Assembly: GCA_963800705.1 (NCBI GenBank)
Contig: CAWDBV010000001.1
Span: 1-64,000 of the forward strand
Source of the DNA: CAWDBV01 sp963800705
GTDB taxonomy: Bacteria > Actinomycetota > Thermoleophilia > Solirubrobacterales > 70-9
DNA: 64,000 nucleotides
Direction of reading: 5' to 3'
The notes under the pieces: model-generated
The model's input: only the letters and a program-made list of their open reading frames with translations
Databases searched by the model: none
Told to the model about the DNA's origin: nothing
Shown here: positions 1 through 8,435 of the stretch, one piece after another
Numbering within the stretch: the first letter of the stretch is position 1
Layout of the letters: the number at the start of each line of letters is the position of its first letter
Translations under genes and position numbers: made by a program

Positions 1-734
1 GCAGCGCCTGGTCGATCGTCATCGGCTGCATTGGCGTGGAACTTCTCCCTGACCACGAGCGGGCCGGTGGCCCCGTCCATCTGCATGGGCAGCAACCCTG
101 AGCGCGGCCGCCTCTGCCTCCGCTGTCGTCGGCGAGGGGACCGACCCGGGGAACGTCATCGTCGGGGAGGGTGGGGAGCGGCACCGTCGCCTCCGGGCGC
201 CGCTGCCCGTTGGCCGGCGAACTTCGGCCCGGTCCGGCCGCCCGGCTTGGCCGCCGCCTTGCGGCCCACGCGCAGCCCGCCGAGCATGCGCCGCGTCGTC
301 CGGCGCCGGGATCGCCGGGATGTCCACGTCGGCGAGGTCTGCCATGTCCGCCATAGCGGCGGCCGCGCTCACCGGGGCCCCGACCGCTGCTAGCGCATCG
401 GTGGACCGCACGCTCAGGTCGCCGTGCCGGGCCTTGCGCCGCTCGGCCGCCTTGCGCAGCTGGCCTTCGAGTTTGGTGAACGCGAGGTCAAGGGCCTCGT
501 ACAGGTCGTCGGCCGCCGCCTCGGCCCTGACGGCCGGGGCCCCTTGGACCTGACCGTGAGCTCGACCCGCTCGCTCCGGTCAGCCTGCCTTGGGTTGCGC
601 TCCGTCAGAAACCTCGACGTCAATCCGGATCGCGTTGTGATCGAGCCTCTCGAGCTTGGCCAGCTTCTCGCGGTCGCGTGCCTCTGAAAGCGCTCGGGAA
701 CGTTGGTGTGCCTGCCCTTGAAGGTGATGTCCAT
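1..734 (-). pseudogene. hpf: Ribosome hibernation promoting factor (long HPF), frameshifted, partial
   Basis: Long-form HPF dimerises and inactivates 70S ribosomes in stationary phase. The start is clear: ATG at 734 gives MDITFKGRHTNVPERFQRHA, preceded by a G-rich ribosome binding site. The rest is spread over all three minus-strand frames: REKLAKLERLDHNAIRIDVEV, then ERNPRQADRSERVELTVRSKGP-like sequence, then an alanine-rich linker, then VVREKFHANA and, after another shift, MTIDQAL from the C-terminal dimerisation domain. At least four single-base shifts are needed, and the gene runs off the left edge. Neighbouring lpqB fits the Actinomycetes order lpqB-(comF)-hpf-secA. So many shifts in a core gene suggest sequence errors rather than true decay. 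Confidence 0.8.
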
Positions 735-1266
735 CTCGAATCCCCCTTCGGCGTTGATTACCAGTGACGAACCTTCTGCATCCTGCCGTTTAGCAGCAGC
801 AGCATCTGAGCTTCCTGATAACACCAGGCTCAAACGGTTCGGTGGACACTCGCCCGGCCGACCTGGTCTTCGACCCCACATCCGCCTGCTGAGGGGTTCG
901 CAGCCTTCCATGGCCACTACTAACCTTCTCCCGTAGGCCGGGGAACGCTCTGGGCCCCCCGACGGGGCGGGACTTCTTGTACAGCGCACCGTGATCGGTC
1001 GACGAGAGAGTCGCCTTACGTGGACCGTTTTGCCTGCGGCTGGCATCGGCTTGCCGAGGAGACTCTCCGGCCGCCATCGCGGCGGGGAGAGCCTGCCCGG
1101 CGCAACCACGGACCCGGGCGAGTGCCATGCATGAACGCTAGTCCTCCCCGGCCCAAATGTCAGGCGGGACGTTCGTGACAAATACCCGTATAGCGGACTT
1201 AAGCCCACGATTCTCTCGCAGGTTTTCAGCAACCTCTAAGGTTGCATCCAGCCCCAAGGGCTCGGA
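735..1266. other. Intergenic stretch between lpqB and hpf remnants
   Basis: I see no convincing gene here. In many Actinomycetes a comF-type phosphoribosyltransferase gene lies between lpqB and hpf, but no phosphoribosyltransferase motif is visible in any frame. The last bases before hpf carry a G-rich Shine-Dalgarno-like run (about 741-750). The stretch may hold the hpf promoter and leader. Confidence 0.4.
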
Positions 1267-2308
1267 TCAGCCCGGGTAAGCGGGCAGGGAACCCCGGCCC
1301 AGCGCGGTCCACGGGCGGGTCAGGCTGGCGTCGGTGGCCATGCTCCCCTGGGGCAGGCCAGCGACCAGCGGGCTGCCGATGCTGGCGGCGATCAACTTCA
1401 TGCCCGGGTCGACCGGGATGGAGACGGGGCTGGGACTGCCCCCGCTGACCGGGTACTCGGTCAGCGCCGGGCCCGGGGTGGCGAGCGTGATGACGTCGTC
1501 CGGCCCGTACCAGGCCAGCCCGGTGAACTCGGTCGCGCCGTTGAGCGGCTTGAGCTGCACCTGGGACAGGGTGATCTGCGCCAGCCCTGCCGCCCGGAGA
1601 TCGCGCCGATGCACAGCACCTCGCCGTCGAGCACGAGGGCGACCCGGACGCCGTCCGGCGCCACCCGCAGCGCGGTGACCTGGTTGCTGAGCGGGGCCGC
1701 CGGAAGGGGGTCACGCTGACGGAAACCCGCTCCGAGAGCGGCGCCTTGCTGTTCTTCGTGCCCCGGAACAGCATGACCTGGTCCCCGGCCGAGGCCCACA
1801 GGTCGTCGTTCCGGTCCCAGCTCACCGTCTGGTAACTGCCGGGCTGCCTGGTCAGCGGGCCGTCGATGAGGCCGGTGTACAGCGCACGGCCGCGCAGCAC
1901 CGCCAGGTAGGTGTTGTGCGGTGAAACCGCGATAGCGGTGGCGCCCGCGCCGATGTGCAGCCCGCGGACCGGCTTGCTCCCGCCCAGCTGGCTGGCGAGG
2001 TCGCCGGCGCTGTCCACGAAGTCGAGCGGGCTCGCCGGGGACGCCGCGGGCTTCTTCGCCAGCACCGGGCTGCCCTTGGGCGACGGCGACCACGCCCGGC
2101 CGTCCCTCTGGACCTCGATCGACTGGACCGCGTGACCGCTGGGCACGGCCTGGCCCGTGTCGGCCAGCGTCTGCAGGAGCTGGGCCGAGACGTGCGCCAT
2201 GGTGTCGGGCGTGGCCTTGACGATGCTCCCGGTCGAGCTCGAGGACGGGACCGTGATCCGCGAGGAGTCCTCCGACATGGTCGAGCGGATCTCCTCGGGC
2301 AGGCTCTC
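1267..2308 (-). pseudogene. lpqB: LpqB-family lipoprotein fragment (GerMN remnant plus beta-propeller), frameshifted
   Basis: LpqB is the lipoprotein partner of the MtrAB two-component system in Actinomycetes. Visible parts in order: the end of a GerMN-like domain (TPDTMAHVSAQLLQTLADTG), then propeller blades (GLHIGAGATAIAVSPHN; VSWDRNDDLWASAGDQVMLF), then in a second frame VTALRVAPDGVRVALVLDG, and in a third frame ITLSQVQLKPLNGATEFTGLAW through PAYPG and the stop at 1267. Two shifts lie near 1700 and 1590. The signal peptide, lipobox and first GerMN half are missing: in frame, the sequence runs straight back into the TAG that ends dtxR. It is therefore 5'-truncated at the join with the next gene. 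Confidence 0.75.
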
Positions 2309-2311
2309 GGC

Positions 2312-3022
2312 CTAGCGGCCGTAGCGGTCGTGGAGAGCCGAGCTGCTCGGGTAGCGGCGGGCGCGGCGAGGGCGCCGGGTCGGCGGAGACCGAGACCGTC
2401 TCGGCGACGCTGCGCGAGACCTTGTGCTTTCCGCCGTCCGATGCGACCACGACTTCGTCGTCGGATGAGCTCTCGAGCGTTCCCTCGAGCTCGGCTCTAG
2501 TCCGGAGTCCTTGAGGTAGTGGAGCAGTTCCTCGGCCTCGTTCTCGAACCGCAGCACGCGCAGCTTCGCCCCGGGCTCGACGTCGGCGAGCAGAACGCCC
2601 CGCTCGTGCTCGCCCTCGGTCAGCGGGTGGCCATGGGGGCAGGTCTTCGCGTCGCCGATCGCCGCCTCCATCCGCTCCTGGAGCACCGGCGACATCGCGT
2701 GCTCGAGCCGCTCGGCCTCCTCGTGGACCTCGTCCCAGGGGATGCCGAGCACGTCGGTGAGGAAGCGCTCGATCAGCCGGTGCCGGAAGACGACCTCGGC
2801 GGCCTGCTCGTGGCCCTGCTTCGTGAACTCGAGCGACTTGTCGGAGCCGCGCTCGACATAGCCGTCGCCCTCGAGCCGGCCGATCATCTCGTGCACGGTC
2901 GGCGGCGAGAGCTGCATCGCGCGGGCGATGTTGGCGCCGGTGATCGGCAGCCCCGCCTCGGTGAGCCAGAACATCGTCTGCAGGTACTCCTCCTCGGCGA
3001 CTGTGGCGTGCTCGTCGGACAC
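2312..3022 (-). CDS. DtxR/MntR-family metal-dependent transcriptional repressor
   Basis: A metal-sensing repressor, probably of iron or manganese homeostasis genes. An N-terminal winged helix (EEEYLQTMFWLTEAGLPITGANIARAMQLSPPTVHEMIGRL) is followed by the dimerisation domain (RHRLIERFLTDVLGIPWDEVHEEAERLEHAMS) and the CPHGHP motif typical of the family. The C-terminal SH3-like domain is read correctly only by changing frame: after SGLEP the sequence ELEGTLESSSDDEVVVASDG lies in another frame, and the last residues (LHDRYGR) return to the first. This is a compensating deletion/insertion pair near 2492 and 2338, so the literal reading is scrambled over about 50 residues. The start is GTG with a TANNNT hexamer six bases upstream. 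The exact metal cannot be told. Confidence 0.85.
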   Translation of the reverse strand: MSDEHATVAEEEYLQTMFWLTEAGLPITGANIARAMQLSPPTVHEMIGRLEGDGYVERGSDKSLEFTKQGHEQAAEVVFRHRLIERFLTDVLGIPWDEVHEEAERLEHAMSPVLQERMEAAIGDAKTCPHGHPLTEGEHERGVLLADVEPGAKLRVLRFENEAEELLHYLKDSGLEPSSRERSRAHPTTKSWSHRTAESTRSRAASPRRSRSPPTRRPRRARRYPSSSALHDRYGR

Positions 3023-3028
3023 GCGCCG

Positions 3029-3034
3029 AGATTA
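3029..3034 (-). promoter_or_regulatory. Candidate -10 element (leaderless) for dtxR-type gene
   Basis: TAATCT on the minus strand lies six bases before the GTG start. This fits TANNNT plus a short spacer, as in leaderless actinobacterial mRNAs. No Shine-Dalgarno sequence is present. Confidence 0.5.
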
Positions 3035-3062
3035 TCGGCTGCACTCGTGAGAGGATCAGGCT

Positions 3063-3851
3063 GTGGAAATCGGATCAGGCACGAGAGCGATCGTCACCGG
3101 CGCCTCGAAGGGCATCGGCCGCGCGACGGCGCGCGCCCTCGCCGCTCGGGGCGCAAAGCTCGGGCTGATCGCCCGGGGCAAGGACGAGCTCGAGGCGGCC
3201 GCGGCCGAGGTGGGCGAGGGGACGCACATCGCGACCGCCGATGTCGCCGACCGCGGGGCGATCGATAAGGCGGTCGCCGGCCTGGTTGAAGAGCTCGGTG
3301 GCGTCGAGATCATGGTCGCCAACGCCGGGATCGCCAAGTACGCGCCGTTCGCCGACCAGGACCCCGACGAGGCCGAGCGCATGGTGCTCACCAACGTGCT
3401 CGGCACGATGAACACGGTCCGGGCGGCGCTCGAGCCGATGCTCGACCGCGCCAAGGGGCACATCGTCGTGGTCAGCTCCGGCGCCGGGTTGCGAGCATTC
3501 CCCTGGGGTGCGGTCTACGGCGCGACCAAGGCCGCCGACAAAGGGTTTGCCGAGGCGCTGCGGCACGAGCTCTCGGGGACCGGGGTCTCGGTGAGCACCG
3601 TCTATCCGGGAGAGGTGAAGACCGCGATCCATGAGGATGCCGAGCAACTCCCCGACTGGCGCGACAACGATGGCGCGATCGACGCCGTCCACGTCGCCGA
3701 AGCGGTCCTGGAAGCAGTGGAGGGGGATCGGCGCGACGTCTATGTGCCGAAGAACGTCCGTCTGTTGGGGCTCAACGACCTCGCCCCCGGGCTCGTCGAC
3801 CGGCTGCTCGCGTCGATCCGCGGCGGCTCGGCGGCGCCGCGCCGCTACTAG
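3063..3851 (+). CDS. SDR family NAD(P)-dependent oxidoreductase
   Basis: A classical short-chain dehydrogenase of 262 residues; the substrate is unknown. Seen: the cofactor glycine motif TGASKGIG (residues 12-19), NAG (87-89), catalytic Asn111, Ser138/139 and the Y152-GAT-K156 pair. The C-terminal part (VAEAVLEAVEGDRRDVYVPKN) is usual for SDRs of this type. It starts with GTG about 40 bases from the divergent repressor gene and ends seven bases before the antiporter, so the two may be cotranscribed. There is no sign of transfer or damage. Confidence 0.9.
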   Translation: MEIGSGTRAIVTGASKGIGRATARALAARGAKLGLIARGKDELEAAAAEVGEGTHIATADVADRGAIDKAVAGLVEELGGVEIMVANAGIAKYAPFADQDPDEAERMVLTNVLGTMNTVRAALEPMLDRAKGHIVVVSSGAGLRAFPWGAVYGATKAADKGFAEALRHELSGTGVSVSTVYPGEVKTAIHEDAEQLPDWRDNDGAIDAVHVAEAVLEAVEGDRRDVYVPKNVRLLGLNDLAPGLVDRLLASIRGGSAAPRRY

Positions 3852-3857
3852 CCGGCC

Positions 3858-5441
3858 TTGGAGAGCGCCGAGCTGATCCTGGTCGCCGTGCTGGTCGTGA
3901 TCGCGTTCCTGAACGCGGTCGCGAACTGGCTCCAGGTCCCGTATCCGATCCTGCTCGTGCTCGGCGGGATCGCGATCGCCTCGATCCCGGGTGTCCCGGA
4001 GGTCGAGCTCGACCCGGACCTGGTGCTGCTGATCTTCCTGCCGCCGCTGCTCTACTCGGGGGCGTTCTTCGCCGATCTGCGCTCTCTGCGGCGCAACGCC
4101 AGGGCGTTGTCGCTGACCGCGATCCTGCTCGTGCTGCTGACGATGGCGGTGGTCGCGATCCTCGCCCACGAGGTGATGGGGATGTCCTGGGCTGCCGCGT
4201 TCACGCTCGGGGCGGTCGTCTCGCCCACCGACCCGGTCGCCGCGGCCGAGATCATGCGCCGGGTCGGGGCACCGCGGCGGATCCTCAACATCGTCGAGGG
4301 CGAGAGCCTGCTCAACGACGCCGCGGCGCTGGTCTCCTACAGAGTCGCGATCGCGGCCGCGGTCGGGGGCAGCTTCTCGCTGCTCGACGCGAGCCTCGAG
4401 TTCGTTGCCGCGGTACTCGGCGGTGTCGCGATCGGCCTCGCGGTCGGATACGTGATCGCGGCGATTCGCCGCCGGCTCGAGGACAGCGTCACCGAGATCA
4501 CGATCTCGCTGTTCACCGGCTACGTCGCCTACCTCCCCGCCGAAGAGATCGGGGCGTCGGGCATCCTCGCGGCGGTCACCGCCGGGATCTACCTCGGCTG
4601 GCGCGCCCCCGAGCTGATCTCGCCGACCACCCGCCTGCAGGGCTTCGCTGTCTGGGAGGTTCTGGTCTTTCTCCTCAACGCGACCCTGTTCGTGCTCATC
4701 GGCCTCCAGCTCCCCGTCGTCCTCGACGCGCTGGCCGACCGCGGCACAGTCGAGACGCTCGGCTACGGGGCGATGATCGCTGCCACGGTCACCCTGACCC
4801 GCTTCATCTGGGTGTTCACGACGCCGTATGTGATCCGCGCCCTCGACCGCCGCCCGCAGCAGCGCGAGCGGCGTGTCGGCCCGAAGCCCAGAATCGCGGT
4901 CGCCTGGTCGGGGATGCGGGGGGCCGTGTCGCTGGCGGCTGCGCTCGCGATCCCGCTCGAGACCGACGCCGGCGCGCCCTTCCCCGACCGCGACCTGATC
5001 CTCTTCATCACCTTCGCGGTGATCGTCGCGACCGTCGTCGGCCAGGGCCTGACGCTGCCGGCGTTGCTGGAACGCCTCGGGCTCGCCGAGGACACCGAGG
5101 ACGAGGAGCGCGAAGAGCTCCGCGGCAGGATCGCCTCGGCCTCGGCGGCGCTGCAGCGCCTATACGAGCTCGAGGCCGAGGGCTGGGTTCCCAAGGACAC
5201 CGTCGAGCGAGTCCGGGGCATGTATGAGTTTCGCCAACAGCGCTTCGCGGAACGGGCGGGCAAGGTCGCGGACACCGGTATCGAGGATCGCTCGATGACA
5301 TACCAGCGGCTCATGCACCAGCTCTTCGATGCACAGCGCCAGGAGCTCTTGCGAATGCGGAACGAGGGCGAGGTCTCGGCCGACGTGATGCGGTCGATCG
5401 AACGCGAGCTCGACCTCGAGGAGTCGCGGCTCGACGCCTAG
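3858..5441 (+). CDS. Na+/H+ (cation/proton) antiporter, CPA1 family
   Basis: A membrane antiporter of 527 residues exchanging protons for Na+ or K+. The first 400 residues form about 12 hydrophobic segments. The CPA1 signature is visible: FLPPLLYSGAFFADL, then the ion-binding region AVVSPTDPVAAAEIMRRVGAPRRILNIVEGESLLNDAAALV with the conserved ND pair. WSGMRGAVSLAAALAIPL is the second conserved stretch. A charged, helical cytoplasmic tail of about 110 residues follows (LQRLYELEAEGWVPKDTVERVRGMYEFR), as in bacterial NhaP/YjcE-type proteins. The start is TTG, seven bases after the SDR stop. Confidence 0.9.
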   Translation: MESAELILVAVLVVIAFLNAVANWLQVPYPILLVLGGIAIASIPGVPEVELDPDLVLLIFLPPLLYSGAFFADLRSLRRNARALSLTAILLVLLTMAVVAILAHEVMGMSWAAAFTLGAVVSPTDPVAAAEIMRRVGAPRRILNIVEGESLLNDAAALVSYRVAIAAAVGGSFSLLDASLEFVAAVLGGVAIGLAVGYVIAAIRRRLEDSVTEITISLFTGYVAYLPAEEIGASGILAAVTAGIYLGWRAPELISPTTRLQGFAVWEVLVFLLNATLFVLIGLQLPVVLDALADRGTVETLGYGAMIAATVTLTRFIWVFTTPYVIRALDRRPQQRERRVGPKPRIAVAWSGMRGAVSLAAALAIPLETDAGAPFPDRDLILFITFAVIVATVVGQGLTLPALLERLGLAEDTEDEEREELRGRIASASAALQRLYELEAEGWVPKDTVERVRGMYEFRQQRFAERAGKVADTGIEDRSMTYQRLMHQLFDAQRQELLRMRNEGEVSADVMRSIERELDLEESRLDA

Positions 5442-5457
5442 CCGCCGAAGATAGTGC

Positions 5458-5472
5458 TACTGTGCTAGCACA
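5458..5472 (+). promoter_or_regulatory. Palindromic operator overlapping a -10 element and abutting the gntR start
   Basis: TGTGCTAGCACA (5461-5472) is a perfect 12-base palindrome ending at the base before the ATG. A TACTGT hexamer (5458-5463) overlaps its left edge and would serve as a -10 for a leaderless transcript. A dimeric repressor bound here would cover promoter and start together, which points to autoregulation by the adjacent GntR protein. This is inference from position and symmetry. Confidence 0.6.
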
Positions 5473-6306
5473 ATGGCACAGCAGCCCACGGCGACCGCTG
5501 AAAGTCACGAGCGCGCCCCCGAGGTAGAGCGCAGCGACGACGTCCCGGTTGGGACCCAGCTCGCCTGGCGGCTGCGGGCGCTGATCAAGAGTGGGCGCCT
5601 CGAACCCGGGTCAAAGCTGCCGGGCATCCGCGAGCTCGCCGGCGGCGCGAGCGTGAACGTCAACACCGCCCGCGCGGTCTATCGGCGCCTCGAGAGGGAG
5701 GGGCTCGCGGTCTCCCGGCAGGGCCACGGCACATTCGTCGCCGACCGCCCCAGCGTCTCGCCGGTGCTCGAACAGCTCGCCGCCGACAGCGCCAGGGCCG
5801 CCCGCGAGTTCGGGGTCGAGCCCAGGGAGCTGGCTCGCACCCTGTACGCGTCCAGCCCGCCTGAGTGGTCAGGCGCTCCGGACGAGCACGCCCCCGACCT
5901 CGACGAGGAACTCGACGAGCGTGGCGCGCGCGAGTCGCTGCGCGCCCAGATCGCGCGGCTGGAAGCGGAGCTCGCCGCCTATCCCGAGGCCAGATCAGCT
6001 GCGGGCAGGCGATCCAGCTATCCGGCCGTGCAGAAGCTGGGCAGGCTCGAGAAAGTCCGCGACGAGCTCGTCGAGCGGCTGCGGTATGCCCGCAACGATG
6101 CCGAGGCCCAGGCGCTCCGCGAGGGCGATGCGCGCGTCCGGCTCGAGGAGATGGTGGACGACCCGGCCGCGCACAAGTGGGAGGCGATTTCGAACGAGGA
6201 CCTCGGCGATCCGGGTTGCAGGCACTGGCAGGTGCGGCCGGCTTGGGGCCCGGTCGGCGCGATCATGAACTGGTGGCGGGTGAAGATCTCGTCGGGGTGC
6301 CCATAG
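5473..6306 (+). CDS. GntR family transcriptional regulator
   Basis: The N-terminal winged helix-turn-helix is of GntR type: QLAWRLRALIKSGRLEPGSKLPGIRELA, then VNVNTARAVYRRLEREGLAVSRQGHGTFVA. The effector part does not match FadR, HutC or MocR domains. It is a charged coiled-coil-like stretch (residues about 140-215) followed by a compact end rich in Trp and Cys (DPGCRHWQVRPAWGPVGAIM and a final SSGCP), whose role I do not know. The protein has 277 residues. It lies eight bases upstream of an MlaE-like permease gene, suggesting the two form an operon controlled by this regulator. Confidence 0.85.
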   Translation: MAQQPTATAESHERAPEVERSDDVPVGTQLAWRLRALIKSGRLEPGSKLPGIRELAGGASVNVNTARAVYRRLEREGLAVSRQGHGTFVADRPSVSPVLEQLAADSARAAREFGVEPRELARTLYASSPPEWSGAPDEHAPDLDEELDERGARESLRAQIARLEAELAAYPEARSAAGRRSSYPAVQKLGRLEKVRDELVERLRYARNDAEAQALREGDARVRLEEMVDDPAAHKWEAISNEDLGDPGCRHWQVRPAWGPVGAIMNWWRVKISSGCP

Positions 6307-6313
6307 CTGCGTA

Positions 6314-7120
6314 ATGGTCCGAGCCGTCGCAGATCGGGCGTTCCTCCCCGCCAAGTCCCTGTTCGAGCAGATCGGGGACATGGTGATCCTGACCGCGAAG
6401 ACCGTGGTGTCAGCGGTTCGTCCCCCGTATCCCTACGGCAGCGAGTTCATCGGGCAGTTCCTGTTTGCGCTCCAGCTCTGCTGGTTTCCGCTGTTGATCT
6501 CGACCCTGGCCTTCGGCTTCGGGGCCCCCGGCCTCCAGGCCGCCAACTTCCTGTCGCTGTTCGGCGCCCTCGACCGTCTCGGCGGCTTCTTCGTCCTCGC
6601 TTCGATCCGCGAGTTCGCGCCCTTCGTGACCGCGATCGTCGTCGCTGGCGTCGCCGGAACGGCGATCACCGCCGACCTCGGCGCCCGCAAGATCCGCGAG
6701 GAGCTCGACGCCCTCCAGGTGCTCGGCGTCGACCCGGTCAAGAACCTCGTCGTGCCGCGCTTTCTCGCCCTGATTCTGATCACCGGCCTGCTCGATATCT
6801 ACGCGCTGATCTTCGGGATCATGGGCGGGATCGGCGCGGAGCTGCTCTACAACGAGCCGCTCGGCGGATTCTTCGCGACCCTGTTCACGAACGCCTCAGT
6901 CACCGACCTCTGGGGATCGGTCCTGAAGACGACCATGTTCGGAGCGATCATCGCGATCGTCTGCTCCTACAAGGGGATGACTGCGTCCGGAGGGGCAGCC
7001 GGAGTCGGTCGAGCGGTGAACGAAGCCGTGGTCATCACCCTGATGGGGATCTTCGCCTTCAACTACGTCTTCACCCAGACCCTGCTCGCCACCCATCCGG
7101 AACTGCAGACGATCCGATGA
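6314..7120 (+). CDS. MlaE/YrbE-family ABC transporter permease
   Basis: Integral membrane protein of 268 residues of the MlaE family, which forms the permease of MCE-linked lipid transporters. Five or six hydrophobic segments are visible. The family core GVAGTAITADLGARKIREELDALQVLGVDP (the EQ-loop-like region, with E-L-D-A-L) and the MGG segment are clear. In most actinobacteria two YrbE permeases, six MCE proteins and an ATPase are clustered. Here the permease stands alone behind a GntR regulator, so its ATPase and MCE partner must lie elsewhere or be absent. Confidence 0.85.
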   Translation: MVRAVADRAFLPAKSLFEQIGDMVILTAKTVVSAVRPPYPYGSEFIGQFLFALQLCWFPLLISTLAFGFGAPGLQAANFLSLFGALDRLGGFFVLASIREFAPFVTAIVVAGVAGTAITADLGARKIREELDALQVLGVDPVKNLVVPRFLALILITGLLDIYALIFGIMGGIGAELLYNEPLGGFFATLFTNASVTDLWGSVLKTTMFGAIIAIVCSYKGMTASGGAAGVGRAVNEAVVITLMGIFAFNYVFTQTLLATHPELQTIR

Positions 7121-7130
7121 GCACCGACTG

Positions 7131-7568
7131 ATGCACTACGCCGTCCAAGCCGCCAGGAGCATTGGATCTACGGTCTCGACCGTGATCGCGGCGCTGCTGC
7201 TCGGGTTCGGCGTGCCGATGTTCTGGACCTGGACGGCGTCGAAGATCGCCGGCGACGGCGGCGCACACATGAGCGCATCGCTCTGGGTGTTCATCGCGCT
7301 CGGGATCATCGTCACCTACTGGGTGCTGTTGCTGATCGGGGGAAGCGTTCGCGGCCGGTGGCCAGGTGAGAGCGAGGCGCCGACGGCCAGGCGTCAGTCC
7401 TGGAACCGCAGCATGCGCGATGAGCCCTTCCGCCCCGGCAGCGGCAGGAGCGACCCGGTAGAGCGGATCTTCGTCTTGGCGGCGACTCTCGGCTTTGTCG
7501 TCTTCGCGATCTGGTTCGCGATCTTCGCGGGTACCCCCTGCGCCGGGCCATGCGGCACGATCGGATGA
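7131..7568 (+). CDS. Hypothetical membrane protein
   Basis: A protein of 145 residues with three predicted membrane helices: about 14-36 (STVSTVIAALLLGFGVPMFW), 50-70 (LWVFIALGIIVTYWVLLLIG), and 112-135. A polar loop rich in Arg and Ser separates helices two and three. I do not recognise a family. It starts ten bases after the MlaE-like permease and may be its accessory subunit, but only position supports that. Confidence 0.65.
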   Translation: MHYAVQAARSIGSTVSTVIAALLLGFGVPMFWTWTASKIAGDGGAHMSASLWVFIALGIIVTYWVLLLIGGSVRGRWPGESEAPTARRQSWNRSMRDEPFRPGSGRSDPVERIFVLAATLGFVVFAIWFAIFAGTPCAGPCGTIG

Positions 7569-7577
7569 GGGTCGTCT

Positions 7578-8390
7578 TCAGGCGCCGGCGAGGGTCGAGA
7601 CGATCGCCTCGTAGACGCCCTCGCCCATCTGACCCTCGGTGACGGTCACGTTCGGGTAGTTCGGGATCGCCTTGCCGAGCCCCGGGTCGCGCTCGGGGCC
7701 GTTGGCGGGGACGAAGAAGCGCCCGACCACCTCGGCCACGCCGAGGTCCTCGACCGAGTCGCCGATCGCGATCGTCTCCTCCGGCGCGTAGCCGCGCACC
7801 TGCTGATGGAAGCGGACCGCGTTCGCCTTGCTCGCCTCGGCCGGGATCAGGTGGTAGGCGTGGGCCGGGCCGTCGATTCCCTCCATCGGGCGGAAGATCG
7901 CTCCGTTGTCGATCAGCCGCCAGCGGTCGTGTTCGTGCTCGGCAAGCAGCGCGTTGCCCTCGGCGACGTCGACCTTGCCCCGGAACAGGTGCGAGAGCTC
8001 GCGCTGCTTGTGCCAGGGCCGGTGGTACTCGAGCGCGCCGGGAAAGGCGTCAAAGAGCAGCTGCGGCACCCCGTCGTCGTGGATCGTCTCGGCGAGGGTC
8101 TTGCCCTCCGCCGGCTCGAGATCGCCGACCAGCAGCGTCTTCTCGCCGTCGATCACGATCCCGCAGCCGACCTCGTAGATGTAGGCGCTCTGGCCCATCA
8201 GGCGCGCGTCCTCGAGCACCTGCGCCTCGCGGCGCCCCGACTTGACGACCAGCTCGACGTCGGCCCGGAAGCAGGCCTCGAGCGCCCGCGCCTGCAGCAT
8301 CGAGAAGCCGCCCTCGGAGTCGCGGAACAGAGATCCGCGCTTTCCGAGCAGCGTTCCGTCGAGGTCGGTGTACACGCACTTGAGCGCCAA
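7578..8390 (-). CDS. HAD-IIB family phosphatase (mannosyl-3-phosphoglycerate or sucrose phosphate phosphatase-like)
   Basis: A haloacid dehalogenase-type phosphatase of about 270 residues. Motif I is VYTDLDGTLLG near the N-terminus, with the aspartate nucleophile. Motif IV is AIGDSVEDLGVAEVVG near residue 220. The intervening cap (HRPWHKQRELSHLF) suits subclass IIB, which includes MPGP and SPP. The start is uncertain: TTG at 8390 leaves four residues before the core. The open frame continues far upstream, but that part is antisense to folP and is not coding. Substrate unknown; a compatible-solute or sugar phosphate is a reasonable guess. Confidence 0.75.
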   Translation of the reverse strand: MALKCVYTDLDGTLLGKRGSLFRDSEGGFSMLQARALEACFRADVELVVKSGRREAQVLEDARLMGQSAYIYEVGCGIVIDGEKTLLVGDLEPAEGKTLAETIHDDGVPQLLFDAFPGALEYHRPWHKQRELSHLFRGKVDVAEGNALLAEHEHDRWRLIDNGAIFRPMEGIDGPAHAYHLIPAEASKANAVRFHQQVRGYAPEETIAIGDSVEDLGVAEVVGRFFVPANGPERDPGLGKAIPNYPNVTVTEGQMGEGVYEAIVSTLAGA

Positions 8391-8435
8391 TGCGCTCGCT
8401 ACGGTAGCCGCGATGCCGACATACCCGAACCTCGC

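Noticed and set aside
735..1266. A hidden comF-like gene between lpqB and hpf
   Set aside because: No phosphoribosyltransferase motif appears in any frame and the gap is shorter than a comF gene.
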